Assembly: GCA_016706275.1 (NCBI GenBank)
Contig: JADJJY010000001.1
Span: 1,240,001 to 1,304,000 of the forward strand
Length of the DNA: 64,000 nt
DNA from: Chloracidobacterium sp.
GTDB taxonomy: Bacteria; Acidobacteriota; Blastocatellia; Pyrinomonadales; Pyrinomonadaceae
Direction of reading: 5' to 3'
Shown here: piece by piece, positions 9,218 to 17,055 of the stretch
Layout of the letters: the number at the start of each line of letters is the position of its first letter
How positions within the stretch are numbered: the stretch's first letter is position 1
Made by a program: the position numbers and the translations under genes
Notes under the pieces: generated by a model
What the model saw: the letters and a program-made list of their open reading frames with translations, nothing else
Databases searched by the model: none
Told to the model about the DNA's origin: nothing

Positions 9218-10912
9218 TCAAGGCCGCTTTTTCGGGAGCGGCTTTTTCGTTGTCGCTCCGGGTTTTCGATTTAGTTCAGCGATCGCTAGGTCGTATTCGA
9301 CAAAGTTTTTATTTCCGTTGTCTTTTACCCAATTAAAATGGACCTTTGCCGGAGCGGGTGTGCCGGCGATCATTTGCATGACGCCAATATAAGCGTGGGC
9401 CTCGGTCAGCTTGTCGTTTGTGTCGGCGGCACCGAGCAACTGGGCGGCGGTCATCGAGCCTTGGAAATATTTCATTATCGAGGTGTTCCAATCTTCGGGT
9501 TTGACCTGCGGCAGCCATTCCGCGAGGAAGGTTTTGGCGGCAGCGGCTTTGCCCGCTTTTCTAAGGCCCAGATAGCCGGTTATGATCGCGTACGTCGAAG
9601 AGGATCCTTTTAACCCGTTAAGTTCGAGATAGGTCATTGACTGCTCATACGCGGCATCTCCCTTATTCATATAGAGATAGACCCAACTCCGCTGATACGG
9701 CGCATTTATAGCTTTAGGGTTGATCTCGACGGTCTTATCGATATCCGCTAAGGCCTTGTCATATTGCTGCAGGTCAATATAAACATAATTGCGTTCCCAA
9801 TAAGCATTCTCGGCCTTGGCGTTAAGTGCGATCGCCTTGTTCAGATCAGCAAGCGCCAGGTTGAGATCGCCGATGCGTCTATAGGAACGTCCTCGATTGT
9901 AGAGAGAATTAACGTCGTCAGGGTATGTTTCCAAATACTTTGATAGATCTTTTATGGCTGCGTTGTAGCTGCCGGCAAAATATTCTGCGATCCCGAGTTC
10001 GTAATACCCATTTGTGTAGTCTGGTTTTATCTCTATGACCCGTTTGAGGTCGACAATGGCTTCGGTGTATTTACCCTTAAAGCGATTGGCAAGACCGCGG
10101 TAGTAATAGGAATCTACACTGTTTGGATCAAGCTGGAGAGCCTTTGTCGCGTCTGCGATCGCGAGGTCGTATTTGCCTTTAAAATAATATATATAACAGC
10201 GGTCCTCATATGACCGGGCATAACTGGGGTCTAACTCGATCGACCGGGTATAATCTGGCAACGCAAGGTCAAATTTGTCCTTACGGTAATATGCCAGAGC
10301 CCGGTTGTAATATGTACGGCCATCGCTCGAATTTAACGAGATGGCTTTGGAATAATCAGCGATCGCGAGGTCAAAATTACCGTTGTCGTCATAGGCGTTT
10401 CCGCGGCCTTCGTAAGCGGCTGCGAAATTCGGATCGAGTTGGATCGCCCGTGTATGGTCAGCTATCGATTGTGTGTAGTTTTTCTTGCTGTAGTGGGCCA
10501 ATGCACGGGCATTGTAGGCGTATGACATATTCGGATCCAGTTGAATAGCCCTCGTACAATCTGCGATCGCCTGGTCATAGTTCCCTTTGGTTTCATAGAC
10601 TGCACAGCGATTTCCCCAAGCCTTGGAGTAATTGGGGTCGAGTTGGATCGCACGGCTATAGTCTGAGATCGCCTGATCGTAATTTCGCTTTTTGTCGTAA
10701 GCAAGTCCGCGGTTATAGTACCCGACCGTCGAGCTCGGGTTCACGCTGATCGCACTGTTGTAATATGTGATCGCCTGGTCGTAATTTTTTGCGTCAAGCG
10801 CAGCGTTGCCGCTGGTAATGTAATCGTATTCGGTCTGGGCACCGGCAGCTATTACAAAAAGCAGCAGGATCGAGGAGATAGCCAACGTTGATAGCGGAGT
10901 TCTTTTGATCAT
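9218..10912 (-). CDS. Secreted TPR-repeat protein
   Basis: 564 residues from the ATG at 10912, chosen because GGAGG lies just upstream and a signal peptide ('STLAISSILLLFVIAAGAQ') follows. A further in-frame ATG at 10999 would put 29 unlikely residues in front. The body is a run of about twelve canonical TPR units with near-identical cores ('AIADYSKAI', 'ALADLNKAI'). It ends in a helical domain and a Lys/Pro-rich tail. It is likely periplasmic and scaffolding; partner unknown. It is transcribed towards the exopolysaccharide operon and shares the terminator region with it. Confidence 0.88.
   Translation of the reverse strand: MIKRTPLSTLAISSILLLFVIAAGAQTEYDYITSGNAALDAKNYDQAITYYNSAISVNPSSTVGYYNRGLAYDKKRNYDQAISDYSRAIQLDPNYSKAWGNRCAVYETKGNYDQAIADCTRAIQLDPNMSYAYNARALAHYSKKNYTQSIADHTRAIQLDPNFAAAYEGRGNAYDDNGNFDLAIADYSKAISLNSSDGRTYYNRALAYYRKDKFDLALPDYTRSIELDPSYARSYEDRCYIYYFKGKYDLAIADATKALQLDPNSVDSYYYRGLANRFKGKYTEAIVDLKRVIEIKPDYTNGYYELGIAEYFAGSYNAAIKDLSKYLETYPDDVNSLYNRGRSYRRIGDLNLALADLNKAIALNAKAENAYWERNYVYIDLQQYDKALADIDKTVEINPKAINAPYQRSWVYLYMNKGDAAYEQSMTYLELNGLKGSSSTYAIITGYLGLRKAGKAAAAKTFLAEWLPQVKPEDWNTSIMKYFQGSMTAAQLLGAADTNDKLTEAHAYIGVMQMIAGTPAPAKVHFNWVKDNGNKNFVEYDLAIAELNRKPGATTKKPLPKKRP
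9223..9247 (+). terminator. Rho-independent terminator after the YCF48-like gene
   Basis: GCCGCT and AGCGGC form a stem around an 8-base loop, followed by five T. It overlaps the last codons of the converging TPR gene. Confidence 0.7.
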
Positions 10913-11051
10913 TGCGGTAGCCTCCAAATTGTCTTTTCGACAGCAACATATCACCAACACGATTGGATAGCAAGAGCTAATTGCGGGCTTAGCAATCACT
11001 GATTGGGTGTGAAACTCGACAATACGTAACCACTTTCTTAAGCTATCAGTT

Positions 11052-11084
11052 CGCTCATTTTCGATTAAATGAGCGAGTTTTTTT
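11052..11084 (+). terminator. Terminator-like hairpin without an obvious gene in front
   Basis: CGCTCATTT and AAATGAGCG form a perfect 9-bp stem with a 6-base loop, followed by a T tract on the + strand. The only + strand sequence in front of it is the antisense of the TPR gene start, so whatever transcript ends here is not evident. Confidence 0.55.
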
Positions 11085-11134
11085 GAAAATTAGTTTGGGC
11101 ACAAGTACGATAAAGTTTTGTTAAGGCCATTTTA

Positions 11135-11210
11135 GGGCACTTATGTCAATTGGTAGACAGCCTCCCTTACAAGGAGGAAGTTAGGGGTTCGAGTCCCTTA
11201 GTGCCCACCA
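11135..11210 (+). tRNA. tRNA-Val (anticodon TAC), CCA encoded
   Basis: Full cloverleaf. The acceptor stem is GGGCACT with AGTGCCC, the D stem TGTC with GACA, and the anticodon stem CCTCC with GGAGG around loop CTTACAA (anticodon TAC, reads GUA and other Val codons). The T arm has the normal TTCGAGT loop. Discriminator A is followed by an encoded CCA. Confidence 0.95.
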
Positions 11211-11214
11211 CTCT

Positions 11215-11294
<80 letters not shown>

Positions 11295-11322
11295 TTTAAT
11301 TGCCACGTACGGCACAAAAAGT

Positions 11323-11354
11323 AGAGGTTGAACAATATGTTCAGCCTCTTTTTT
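11323..11354 (+). terminator. Terminator of the tRNA-Val/tRNA-Asp unit
   Basis: AGAGGTTGAACA and TGTTCAGCCTCT pair (one G-T) around a 3-base loop, followed by six T. Confidence 0.8.
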
Positions 11355-11525
11355 GTGTTTTGCGGTCGACCTCACCATATTCTGAATCCAAATACACCCT
11401 ATACGCGAAAGCCAGTACGTAGCAACCTTTTAGCGATCGTTGGCAAAGCCCTAAGCGGGAAATTTGCCGAGAGACACATTGCGGTGGGCCGCTATTGATA
11501 CTTAATAAACTTTGGGGAGAACGAA

Positions 11526-12173
11526 ATGAAACTGACTTTAATAACAATTATTCTTGGAACGATGGCTATGATGACCGGCTGCGGAGCACCGGCGGCAAAT
11601 ACCGCAGCTAATAATAGCAACGCATCAAAAATGGCTCCTGCCAATAATTCGATGGCAAATACGGCAACTGCTCCGGCACCGGCCGGAGACGGCAATCCGA
11701 TGGTCGGCGGTTCGCCGATGATGAAGACAAAAGACATCATCGACAACGCTGTGAATTCGAAAGATCACACGACGCTCGTTGCAGCTGTTAAGGCTGCCGG
11801 TCTAGTCGAAACGCTGAAAGGTGCCGGACCATTTACCGTCTTTGCACCAACAAACGCCGCATTCGACAAACTGCCTAAGGGAACTGTCGATACGCTGCTC
11901 AAGCCTGAAAGCAAAAAGGCTCTGACAGGCATCCTGACCTACCACGTTGTTGCCGGCAAAATGGATGCCGCTGCAATTGCAAAGGGAATCGAAGAAGGCA
12001 AAGGTAAATTTGTCATGAAGACCGTCGCAGGCGGCACATTGACCGCTACGCTCGAAGGCAAAGACGTCATCATCACCGACGAAAAGGGCGGCAAGTCAAA
12101 AGTGACGATCGCTGACGTGATCCAGTCAAACGGCGTGATCCACGTTGTTGACAGCGTTTTGATGCCTAAGTAG
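11526..12173 (+). CDS. Fasciclin-domain lipoprotein
   Basis: 215 residues. A lipoprotein signal with lipobox 'MTGC' (Cys at about 19) is followed by an Ala/Asn-rich linker to about 65. One fasciclin (FAS1) domain covers about 66-215 with the two conserved boxes 'GPFTVFAPTNAAFDKLP' and 'NGVIHVVDSVLMPK'. FAS1 domains mediate adhesion or matrix contacts at cell surfaces. The lipid anchor would place it in the periplasm or outer membrane. A GGGGAGAACG ribosome site precedes the ATG. It is single-gene, closed by its own terminator. Confidence 0.93.
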   Translation: MKLTLITIILGTMAMMTGCGAPAANTAANNSNASKMAPANNSMANTATAPAPAGDGNPMVGGSPMMKTKDIIDNAVNSKDHTTLVAAVKAAGLVETLKGAGPFTVFAPTNAAFDKLPKGTVDTLLKPESKKALTGILTYHVVAGKMDAAAIAKGIEEGKGKFVMKTVAGGTLTATLEGKDVIITDEKGGKSKVTIADVIQSNGVIHVVDSVLMPK

Positions 12174-12199
12174 TCTAGCTGCTGCCAAGGCAAAAAAAG

Positions 12200-12237
12200 A
12201 AAGGTGTGGGTACTCTCCTGTCCCCGCACCTTTTTTA
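12200..12237 (+). terminator. Terminator of the fasciclin gene
   Basis: AAAGGTGTGGG pairs with CCCCGCACCTTT (one G-T), then a T tract. Confidence 0.8.
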
Positions 12238-12271
12238 ATTGCCACAAAATGCACATCGAGCACATAAACAC

Positions 12272-12308
12272 AAAAAGAGGCTTGGAGCTTACGTCCTTGC
12301 CTCTTTTT
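12272..12308 (-). terminator. Terminator of the CsgG-like gene (works in both directions)
   Basis: AAAAAGAGGC and GCCTCTTTTT form a perfect 10-bp arm pair in the spacer between converging genes. Confidence 0.75.
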
Positions 12309-12336
12309 GTAGTTCACAAAACCGATCTCTCGCCTT

Positions 12337-12969
12337 TTAGCTGCCAGGCCTGAACGTTCTCATAGGATTCGCGGTTTTGAGGTTGTTGATGAGGTTCACG
12401 ATCGTAGGTTTCATTACTTTGTCAAACATTCTATTATCGTCCACACCTCCGCCAATTCCCCCGACACTTACCTTTATTGAATCTGTTTTATTTGTTTCAG
12501 CCCGGGACCAAATGACGTTGCCGGTCTTGGTATCGACTAACTGTGAGTTGATGCTCGCGACAAATTCTTTCTTCCCGGCAGAGATACCGCTACCTGGTAT
12601 TCCCACATTCTTGCTTCCGTATTCGGTCACGGCACCTGTAAGCAGATAATTGACACCCAAGGCCTTGCCGATCTTGACGGCGGCTTTTTGATCTATTTCG
12701 CCGCTTATGGTGAGGTTTCTCGCCTGCATGATCTCCTCGAGCTGTTCACGATCAATAACAATGAACTTATCCAACTTGACCAGCTCGGTAACAAAGACGT
12801 CTTGGGCGGCCTCCGCTCCGCCGTGCCACCACCATTGATTGTCGGTCTTGTTCTTAAACTCGAGCACCGCTATCTTCGGCTTAGCTTGAGCCGCAGCCGA
12901 TCCCGCGCCGATCAGTAAAGTAAGTGCCAGTCCGGTAAAAATGATCCCGATAGTTCTGAATTGTCGCAT
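12337..12969 (-). CDS. CsgG/HfaB-family protein
   Basis: 210 residues. A signal peptide (about 1-27, ending 'AAAQ') precedes a CsgG-like domain: 'KIAVLEFKNKTDN', 'FVIIDREQLEEIMQ'-like 'DKFIVIDREQLEEIMQARNL', 'GKALGVNYLLTGAVTEYG' and a final helix. CsgG forms the outer-membrane curli pore. This protein lacks the lipidated cysteine and is shorter than CsgG (about 260), so it may be one of the soluble periplasmic relatives rather than a pore. GAGGAAG sits upstream of the ATG. It diverges from a set of three secreted-protein genes. Confidence 0.85.
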   Translation of the reverse strand: MRQFRTIGIIFTGLALTLLIGAGSAAAQAKPKIAVLEFKNKTDNQWWWHGGAEAAQDVFVTELVKLDKFIVIDREQLEEIMQARNLTISGEIDQKAAVKIGKALGVNYLLTGAVTEYGSKNVGIPGSGISAGKKEFVASINSQLVDTKTGNVIWSRAETNKTDSIKVSVGGIGGGVDDNRMFDKVMKPTIVNLINNLKTANPMRTFRPGS

Positions 12970-13289
12970 AAAGTTTTCTTCCTCAGGCGTTCGATGCCCA
13001 TGTTGCGTTTCAAGTTGTGGGCGTTCTGGAAACTGTAACTGATAATCAAACCGTTGGCAATTGTGAAGAATCGCGATCGGGCCTTCCTGCGAGAATTTAC
13101 ATCGCTGATGTGGAATATTTCTACCGCCAAATGCCTAAAATTTTTGCGATTTAGGTGGATTGCCTGTGTTTACTGAGGCACGGACTTAGAAACGGAAACT
13201 GTTGGTGGCACGTCGATTGCGTTTTCCACAGTGGGTCACTATGAGTTGCTTGTCGACCCTCGTCGGCATGCGACCACGGGAGGAGCAAC
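12970..13289. other. Divergent spacer between the CsgG-like gene and the secreted-protein genes
   Basis: No open frame with coding character and no clear repeat. It must hold the promoters for both directions. A strong GGGAGGAG ribosome site (13277-13284) precedes the ATG at 13290. I cannot assign promoter boxes with confidence. Confidence 0.5.
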
Positions 13290-13712
13290 ATGAGACACCT
13301 TATTGTACGAACTTTTGAACTCACGCTGATCATCGGGCTGTGCTTTGGTGCAATTTACAGCCAGTCCACCTCAACCTCCACTCCGGCCAGATACGCGACC
13401 GTGAACGCCGTGCTTGAAAACACCTCGAATAAAAGTGTGCTTATTTGGGCAACCGGTAACGTCCCCAAAACCTTGGCGGATACGAGCAAGTTTCGCGTTG
13501 CTCCAGGAACAAAGAAAGGGCTCGTTGTGACAGTTCCGGCAAATGGACAGGTCAAATTTACGGCTAGTGCTGGGCCGACACCTGACAAGTCAGACATTTT
13601 AGGAGCAACCCTCGGAACATGCATCTGGAGGCAAGAGCCGAATACCCCAAATAAAGTTCCATATGTCGTGTACAACGGCAGCGGACTAACTTGCGGGTCC
13701 ACGACAAAGTGA
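13290..13712 (+). CDS. Small secreted protein, unknown function
   Basis: 140 residues. An N-terminal hydrophobic signal ('LIIGLCFGAIYSQ') and a Ser/Thr-rich start of the mature part are followed by beta-rich sequence. Two Cys in the second half ('GTCIW' and 'LTCGS') could form a disulfide. No family is recognised. A very good GGGAGGAG ribosome site supports the start. It is first of three consecutive secreted-protein genes. Confidence 0.7.
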   Translation: MRHLIVRTFELTLIIGLCFGAIYSQSTSTSTPARYATVNAVLENTSNKSVLIWATGNVPKTLADTSKFRVAPGTKKGLVVTVPANGQVKFTASAGPTPDKSDILGATLGTCIWRQEPNTPNKVPYVVYNGSGLTCGSTTK

Positions 13713-13780
13713 AACCACCCGCGATGTCTGTTAGTCGCTTCGCGAAATAGGTTGATGCGTTCGAAGGAGGTGTAATTGCA

Positions 13781-15019
13781 ATGAACAGATCTATTTTCAC
13801 GATCATTTTATTACTTGGAGCAGCGAGTTTTGTTGTAACTGCTCAGGGTACGTTTACACCGCGTGACGCGGATGAGGAACAGGCGTGGCGGTTATACAAT
13901 CAATATAAGGAAAGCAGAAGGGTCGAGGCACCGCTTGAAGCTCAGATCAAGGCAAAATTTAACGATGCTCTTATGGCGGCGTATGGTGCACTTGCCGGAA
14001 AAGCTGTCGATCCGGGTGATGTGGCGGAGGTTCGGGCTTTGAGGGAAAAGATGGAAACCGAACGCAAGCGTCAAGCGGATCTGTTAGCCGCTTGGGAGCG
14101 AAAGTTTTACTGGCGATATGGAGACCTACGTTGGTTCAACGACAAGATCCGTGACGGAAAGACGGGCCGCGAAATGGATCGGATCGAGTTTGCGTTGACC
14201 TATTTTCCGTTCAATTATGTCCCGGATAAAACGGCGACGGTGAATACTACTCCGACGCCGGTGAAACAGCCGCCGACATCGGCGGATTCGACGAGCCTGA
14301 CCCTGGAACTGCCGGGTTACTGGGGGCATCTCAGCTACACCATCACGGGTGCGCGGCTCGACCCGCCTAGCGGCGGCGATCGCGGCAACGTGGCGGGACG
14401 CCAGTACACCGGCGAACTAACAGGCCGAACTTTTACAGTCTCTGGCAAGGCTGTCAGCGATAATCCGTCAAGCGGTCCAGGTTCATTGGACTATTACGAG
14501 ATCGTCGTTTCAGTCACCGTTGGAAAAGAAAAAAAGGAATATGGCTATATCGCGCCGAAGGGTGAAAAGCTCAATAAATCATTTTCGTTGTCGGTGCCCG
14601 TGACACCGGGAGCTACCGGGAGCTTTTCGGTCAGCCTAATGGAACAGAATGCTAATTATGGCCCACATGGCTGGGTCGTAGGTGGAAATCTTGCCGCAGC
14701 CAAAGCGGTCTCTAATTCGAATGTAAAACCTTTGACAGCACTTGCGGGAACCTGGTCCTGCAGCGACGGTGGTACATACCAGATCAAACAATCGGGAACA
14801 TCGGTCATCTGGGAAGGTGCATCAGCGGATGGCGGCCGGACATGGTCGCACACATTTGTCGGCACCATACAGGGCGATAAGATCGTTGGCCGGTTTGACG
14901 ATCACCCGCCGGGGAGATTTACAGGTCACGGCGACTTGACGTTGCGGATCATCGGCAGCTCAAAGCTCGAGTATGTTTCCTCGAGCGTTCCGTTTGGCGG
15001 CCGTGTATGGAGTCGGTGA
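13781..15019 (+). CDS. Multi-domain secreted protein with C-terminal AGTW beta domain
   Basis: 412 residues with a signal peptide (about 1-21). Domains as read: a charged helical region (about 25-130); a Thr/Pro linker (about 150-170); a beta domain (about 172-315) with 'GPHGWVVGGNL'; and a last 80 residues starting 'LAGTWSCSDGGTYQIKQSG'. That last part matches the small 'AGTW' domain found in other genes here (24-26 kb and 60-63 kb). GAAGGAGG (13763-13770) fixes the start. Function unknown; the AGTW domain looks like a lipocalin-type barrel start, which is an inference. Confidence 0.75.
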   Translation: MNRSIFTIILLLGAASFVVTAQGTFTPRDADEEQAWRLYNQYKESRRVEAPLEAQIKAKFNDALMAAYGALAGKAVDPGDVAEVRALREKMETERKRQADLLAAWERKFYWRYGDLRWFNDKIRDGKTGREMDRIEFALTYFPFNYVPDKTATVNTTPTPVKQPPTSADSTSLTLELPGYWGHLSYTITGARLDPPSGGDRGNVAGRQYTGELTGRTFTVSGKAVSDNPSSGPGSLDYYEIVVSVTVGKEKKEYGYIAPKGEKLNKSFSLSVPVTPGATGSFSVSLMEQNANYGPHGWVVGGNLAAAKAVSNSNVKPLTALAGTWSCSDGGTYQIKQSGTSVIWEGASADGGRTWSHTFVGTIQGDKIVGRFDDHPPGRFTGHGDLTLRIIGSSKLEYVSSSVPFGGRVWSR

Positions 15020-15068
15020 ATTGGATCGCTGACAACCAGTAAATGACTATTATGCGAGGGACAAATAT

Positions 15069-15497
15069 ATGGCAAAACTATTAGCTTTAATAGCTCTAAC
15101 TATCGGATTGATAATTTCGGCATCGGCACAGCCAGGCAAGATCACGGGTAAATTGACCTATCCGAGCGACGGCATTCCAACGGATATGGTTCTGTGTGTT
15201 ACGGTCACATCGCTTTATGCAGAACCCACGTACTGCTCAAGTGACGGGGCGGCCCGTCTGCGACAGGCCAAGATCGCGTTCAAACTCAATTATCGTGCGG
15301 CTTCATACACGATCAGCCTGCCGGCGGGGTCTTATTATGTTTACGCGATGACGGGCGAAATGCCCGGTGTCAAAGCCTATTACGATGAACTGATCAAATG
15401 CGGGATCCGTGTAGAATGTACTTCAAAAGAGCCGATCGTTATCAAGGTAACGGCCGGAAAGACGAGGTCCGGCATTACGGTCGGAGATTTTTGGTAA
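15069..15497 (+). CDS. Small secreted beta-sandwich protein, unknown function
   Basis: 142 residues. A signal peptide ('ALIALTIGLIISASAQ') precedes a beta-rich body with the pattern 'GKITGKLTYPSDGIPTDM ... YTISLPAGSYYVYAM ... ITV'. This is reminiscent of carboxypeptidase-regulatory (transthyretin-like) domains that sit on surface proteins. Four Cys residues in two pairs suggest disulfides and an extracytoplasmic place. It is last gene of the three-gene secreted set, closed by a strong terminator. Confidence 0.72.
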   Translation: MAKLLALIALTIGLIISASAQPGKITGKLTYPSDGIPTDMVLCVTVTSLYAEPTYCSSDGAARLRQAKIAFKLNYRAASYTISLPAGSYYVYAMTGEMPGVKAYYDELIKCGIRVECTSKEPIVIKVTAGKTRSGITVGDFW

Positions 15498-15544
15498 AAC
15501 TCGCTAAGGTCGATCCCGAAATTGTTAATTAAAGACAAACTAAA

Positions 15545-15580
15545 AAAGAGAGGACCGATCATTTGATTCGTCCTCTCTTT
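15545..15580 (+). terminator. Terminator between converging genes
   Basis: AAAGAGAGGAC and GTCCTCTCTTT form a perfect 11-bp stem. The A/T flanks let it serve both the secreted set and the MglA gene. Confidence 0.8.
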
Positions 15581-15607
15581 ACTGTGTATTTTCTTCGCTT
15601 TTCGTTG

Positions 15608-16192
15608 CTATCCTTTTCTGAGTTCGGTCAGTACCTGTTTCGCGACGGCCTTTAGCGTGTCGAAAACGCCCGTGCCGTTGGTCGCTACGGCTTCGAAAAC
15701 AGGCTCGCCTTTTTTGAGCAGCTCTTGTGAAAGCTCTTCGATGGGCGTGACGTTAGGCAGGTCGCGTTTGTTGAGCTGCAAGACGTATGGGATCTCGGCG
15801 AGGTTATAGCCTTGCGAACCGAGGTTTTCTTCGAGGTTATAGAGCGATTCGATATTGGCGTCCATACGCTCCTCTTGGCTGTCGGCTACGAATACAACGC
15901 CGTCCACGCCTTTCAGGATCAGCTTGCGCGAAGCGTCGTAATAGACCTGTCCCGGCACCGTGTAAAGGTGAAACCGCGTCTTAAATCCGCGAACCGTCCC
16001 CAGTTCGAGCGGCATAAAGTCAAAGAACAAAGTCCTGTCCGTCTCGGTCGCTAAGGATATAAGCTTGCCCTTAGCCTGCGGAGCCGTCGAATCGTAGATG
16101 TATTGCAGATTGGTCGTCTTGCCGCACAGGCCCGGGCCGTAATAAACGATCTTGCAATTGATCTCTCGCGATGCGTAGTTGATAAAAGTCAT
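15608..16192 (-). CDS. mglA: MglA-like small GTPase
   Basis: 194 residues, the usual length for MglA. The P-loop is 'YYGPGLCGKTTNL' (about 18-30), the switch region holds 'GTVRGFKTRFHLYTVPGQVYYDASRKL', and 'LQLNKRDLP' is the guanine-specificity NKxD motif. MglA is the polarity GTPase that, with its activating protein MglB, sets the leading pole and drives gliding or type IV pilus motility in Myxococcus. Related pairs occur widely. The gene for a roadblock protein lies 60 bp upstream on the same strand, so the pair is probably an operon. Confidence 0.92.
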   Translation of the reverse strand: MTFINYASREINCKIVYYGPGLCGKTTNLQYIYDSTAPQAKGKLISLATETDRTLFFDFMPLELGTVRGFKTRFHLYTVPGQVYYDASRKLILKGVDGVVFVADSQEERMDANIESLYNLEENLGSQGYNLAEIPYVLQLNKRDLPNVTPIEELSQELLKKGEPVFEAVATNGTGVFDTLKAVAKQVLTELRKG

Positions 16193-16193
16193 A

Positions 16194-16251
16194 TGTCAGT
16201 TGTCGGTAGTCAGTGGTCGGTTGTCAGAAGTTGTCTTTCTGACAACTGACA
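16194..16251. repeat. Tandem 7-mer array (NGTCRGT type) with inverted end
   Basis: Five 7-bp units (16194-16228) run into a perfect hairpin (TTGTCAGAA 16221-16229 with TTCTGACAA 16237-16245). They fill the gap between mglB stop and mglA start. Confidence 0.8.
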
Positions 16252-16252
16252 G

Positions 16253-16735
16253 CTAGCTAAATAAACTATCAATATCCTCGTCCGTTATCTCGCTAAAGAA
16301 CGAGTTTTGGTTGACGCGGAAATTATCGGAATCGGTCTTGGCTTCGTCTAGGATATTTGCAACCTCAAAACTGCCGCGTTTTGATCGGATCTTGACCAAA
16401 CTCAGAGTCGAGCGTTCGTCAAAAACGACCACCAGCAAACTGCGGCCGATGATGCTGATATAGATGCTCTCGTGTTCGCCTTCATGGACGACACAAGGGA
16501 AAACGTCTTCGCCAATGAGCTTTGCCATGCTGCTGGTCGCAGCGACGTTGCCGGCGGCAAGGCTCGAAAAACTGGTCGTGTCCATGTCGCCGATCTCACC
16601 ATGAAACGCTATCGGCTGGCCGTCACGGTCGATCAAAAACACCACGCGGGCCGCGCACTCGACACAAAGCCGTGCCAAGACGCTCTTGAGCCTTTCAAAC
16701 TGATGTTCTTGCAAAATAAAAGGCGTATCAGCCAT
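16253..16735 (-). CDS. mglB: Roadblock/LC7-domain protein (MglB-like)
   Basis: 160 residues. It has a roadblock/LC7 fold pattern: N-terminal helix 'FERLKSVLARLCVECAARVVFLIDRDGQPIAFHG', central 'SSLAAGNVAATSSMAKLIGE' and strands 'SIYISIIGRSLLVVVFDE'. An acidic tail of about 35 residues follows. The MglB dimer is the GTPase-activating partner of MglA, and adjacency to the GTPase gene supports this role. The start ATG at 16735 faces the long spacer to yvcK. Confidence 0.88.
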   Translation of the reverse strand: MADTPFILQEHQFERLKSVLARLCVECAARVVFLIDRDGQPIAFHGEIGDMDTTSFSSLAAGNVAATSSMAKLIGEDVFPCVVHEGEHESIYISIIGRSLLVVVFDERSTLSLVKIRSKRGSFEVANILDEAKTDSDNFRVNQNSFFSEITDEDIDSLFS

Positions 16736-17055
16736 TAGATGTTCTCGTTCGGGATAGCCGACTAGGGCTTATGTGTTCGATGGTGAATTGTATTGGCAAC
16801 AAGCGGCCAGAAAAGCCGCAAAACTAAATTTAACATAATCAACGAAGTAACGACAAGCGTTTTTTAGGAAAATGGGAAGATTTCTCGGGCGAAGGTTGCG
16901 AGCGGAAATCTATTGTCGGGCGATATACAAAAATGCTAGAATCTAGGCTGTCGGCAAGCGCTCGCCGACGGCATTTGTGGATTTAGCAGTGCCATCCATC
17001 CTTTAACAGCCGCCGTAAAGAACCCACCCGCTGACGCAGGCGGTTCTGACCAAGC
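16736..17055. other. Divergent spacer between mglB and yvcK
   Basis: No coding frame. It contains a GCTCGCCGAC-rich short palindrome around 16948-16975 and, at its right end, the 22-bp element also found inside nnr. Promoters for both directions must lie here, but none is clear enough to mark. Confidence 0.5.
17029..17050 (+). repeat. 22-bp repeat, copy 1 (upstream of yvcK)
   Basis: Identical over 22 bases to 43776-43797, which lies inside the nnr coding region. Its core CCGC...GCGG is partly self-complementary. It ends 5 bp before the yvcK start codon, in the place where a ribosome site would be expected. Confidence 0.85.

Noticed and set aside
9281..10700. Frequent GCGATCGC octamers, reminiscent of the cyanobacterial HIP1 word
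   Set aside because: Most lie in TPR repeats where the codons for Ile-Ala produce the word; no excess can be claimed without a count.
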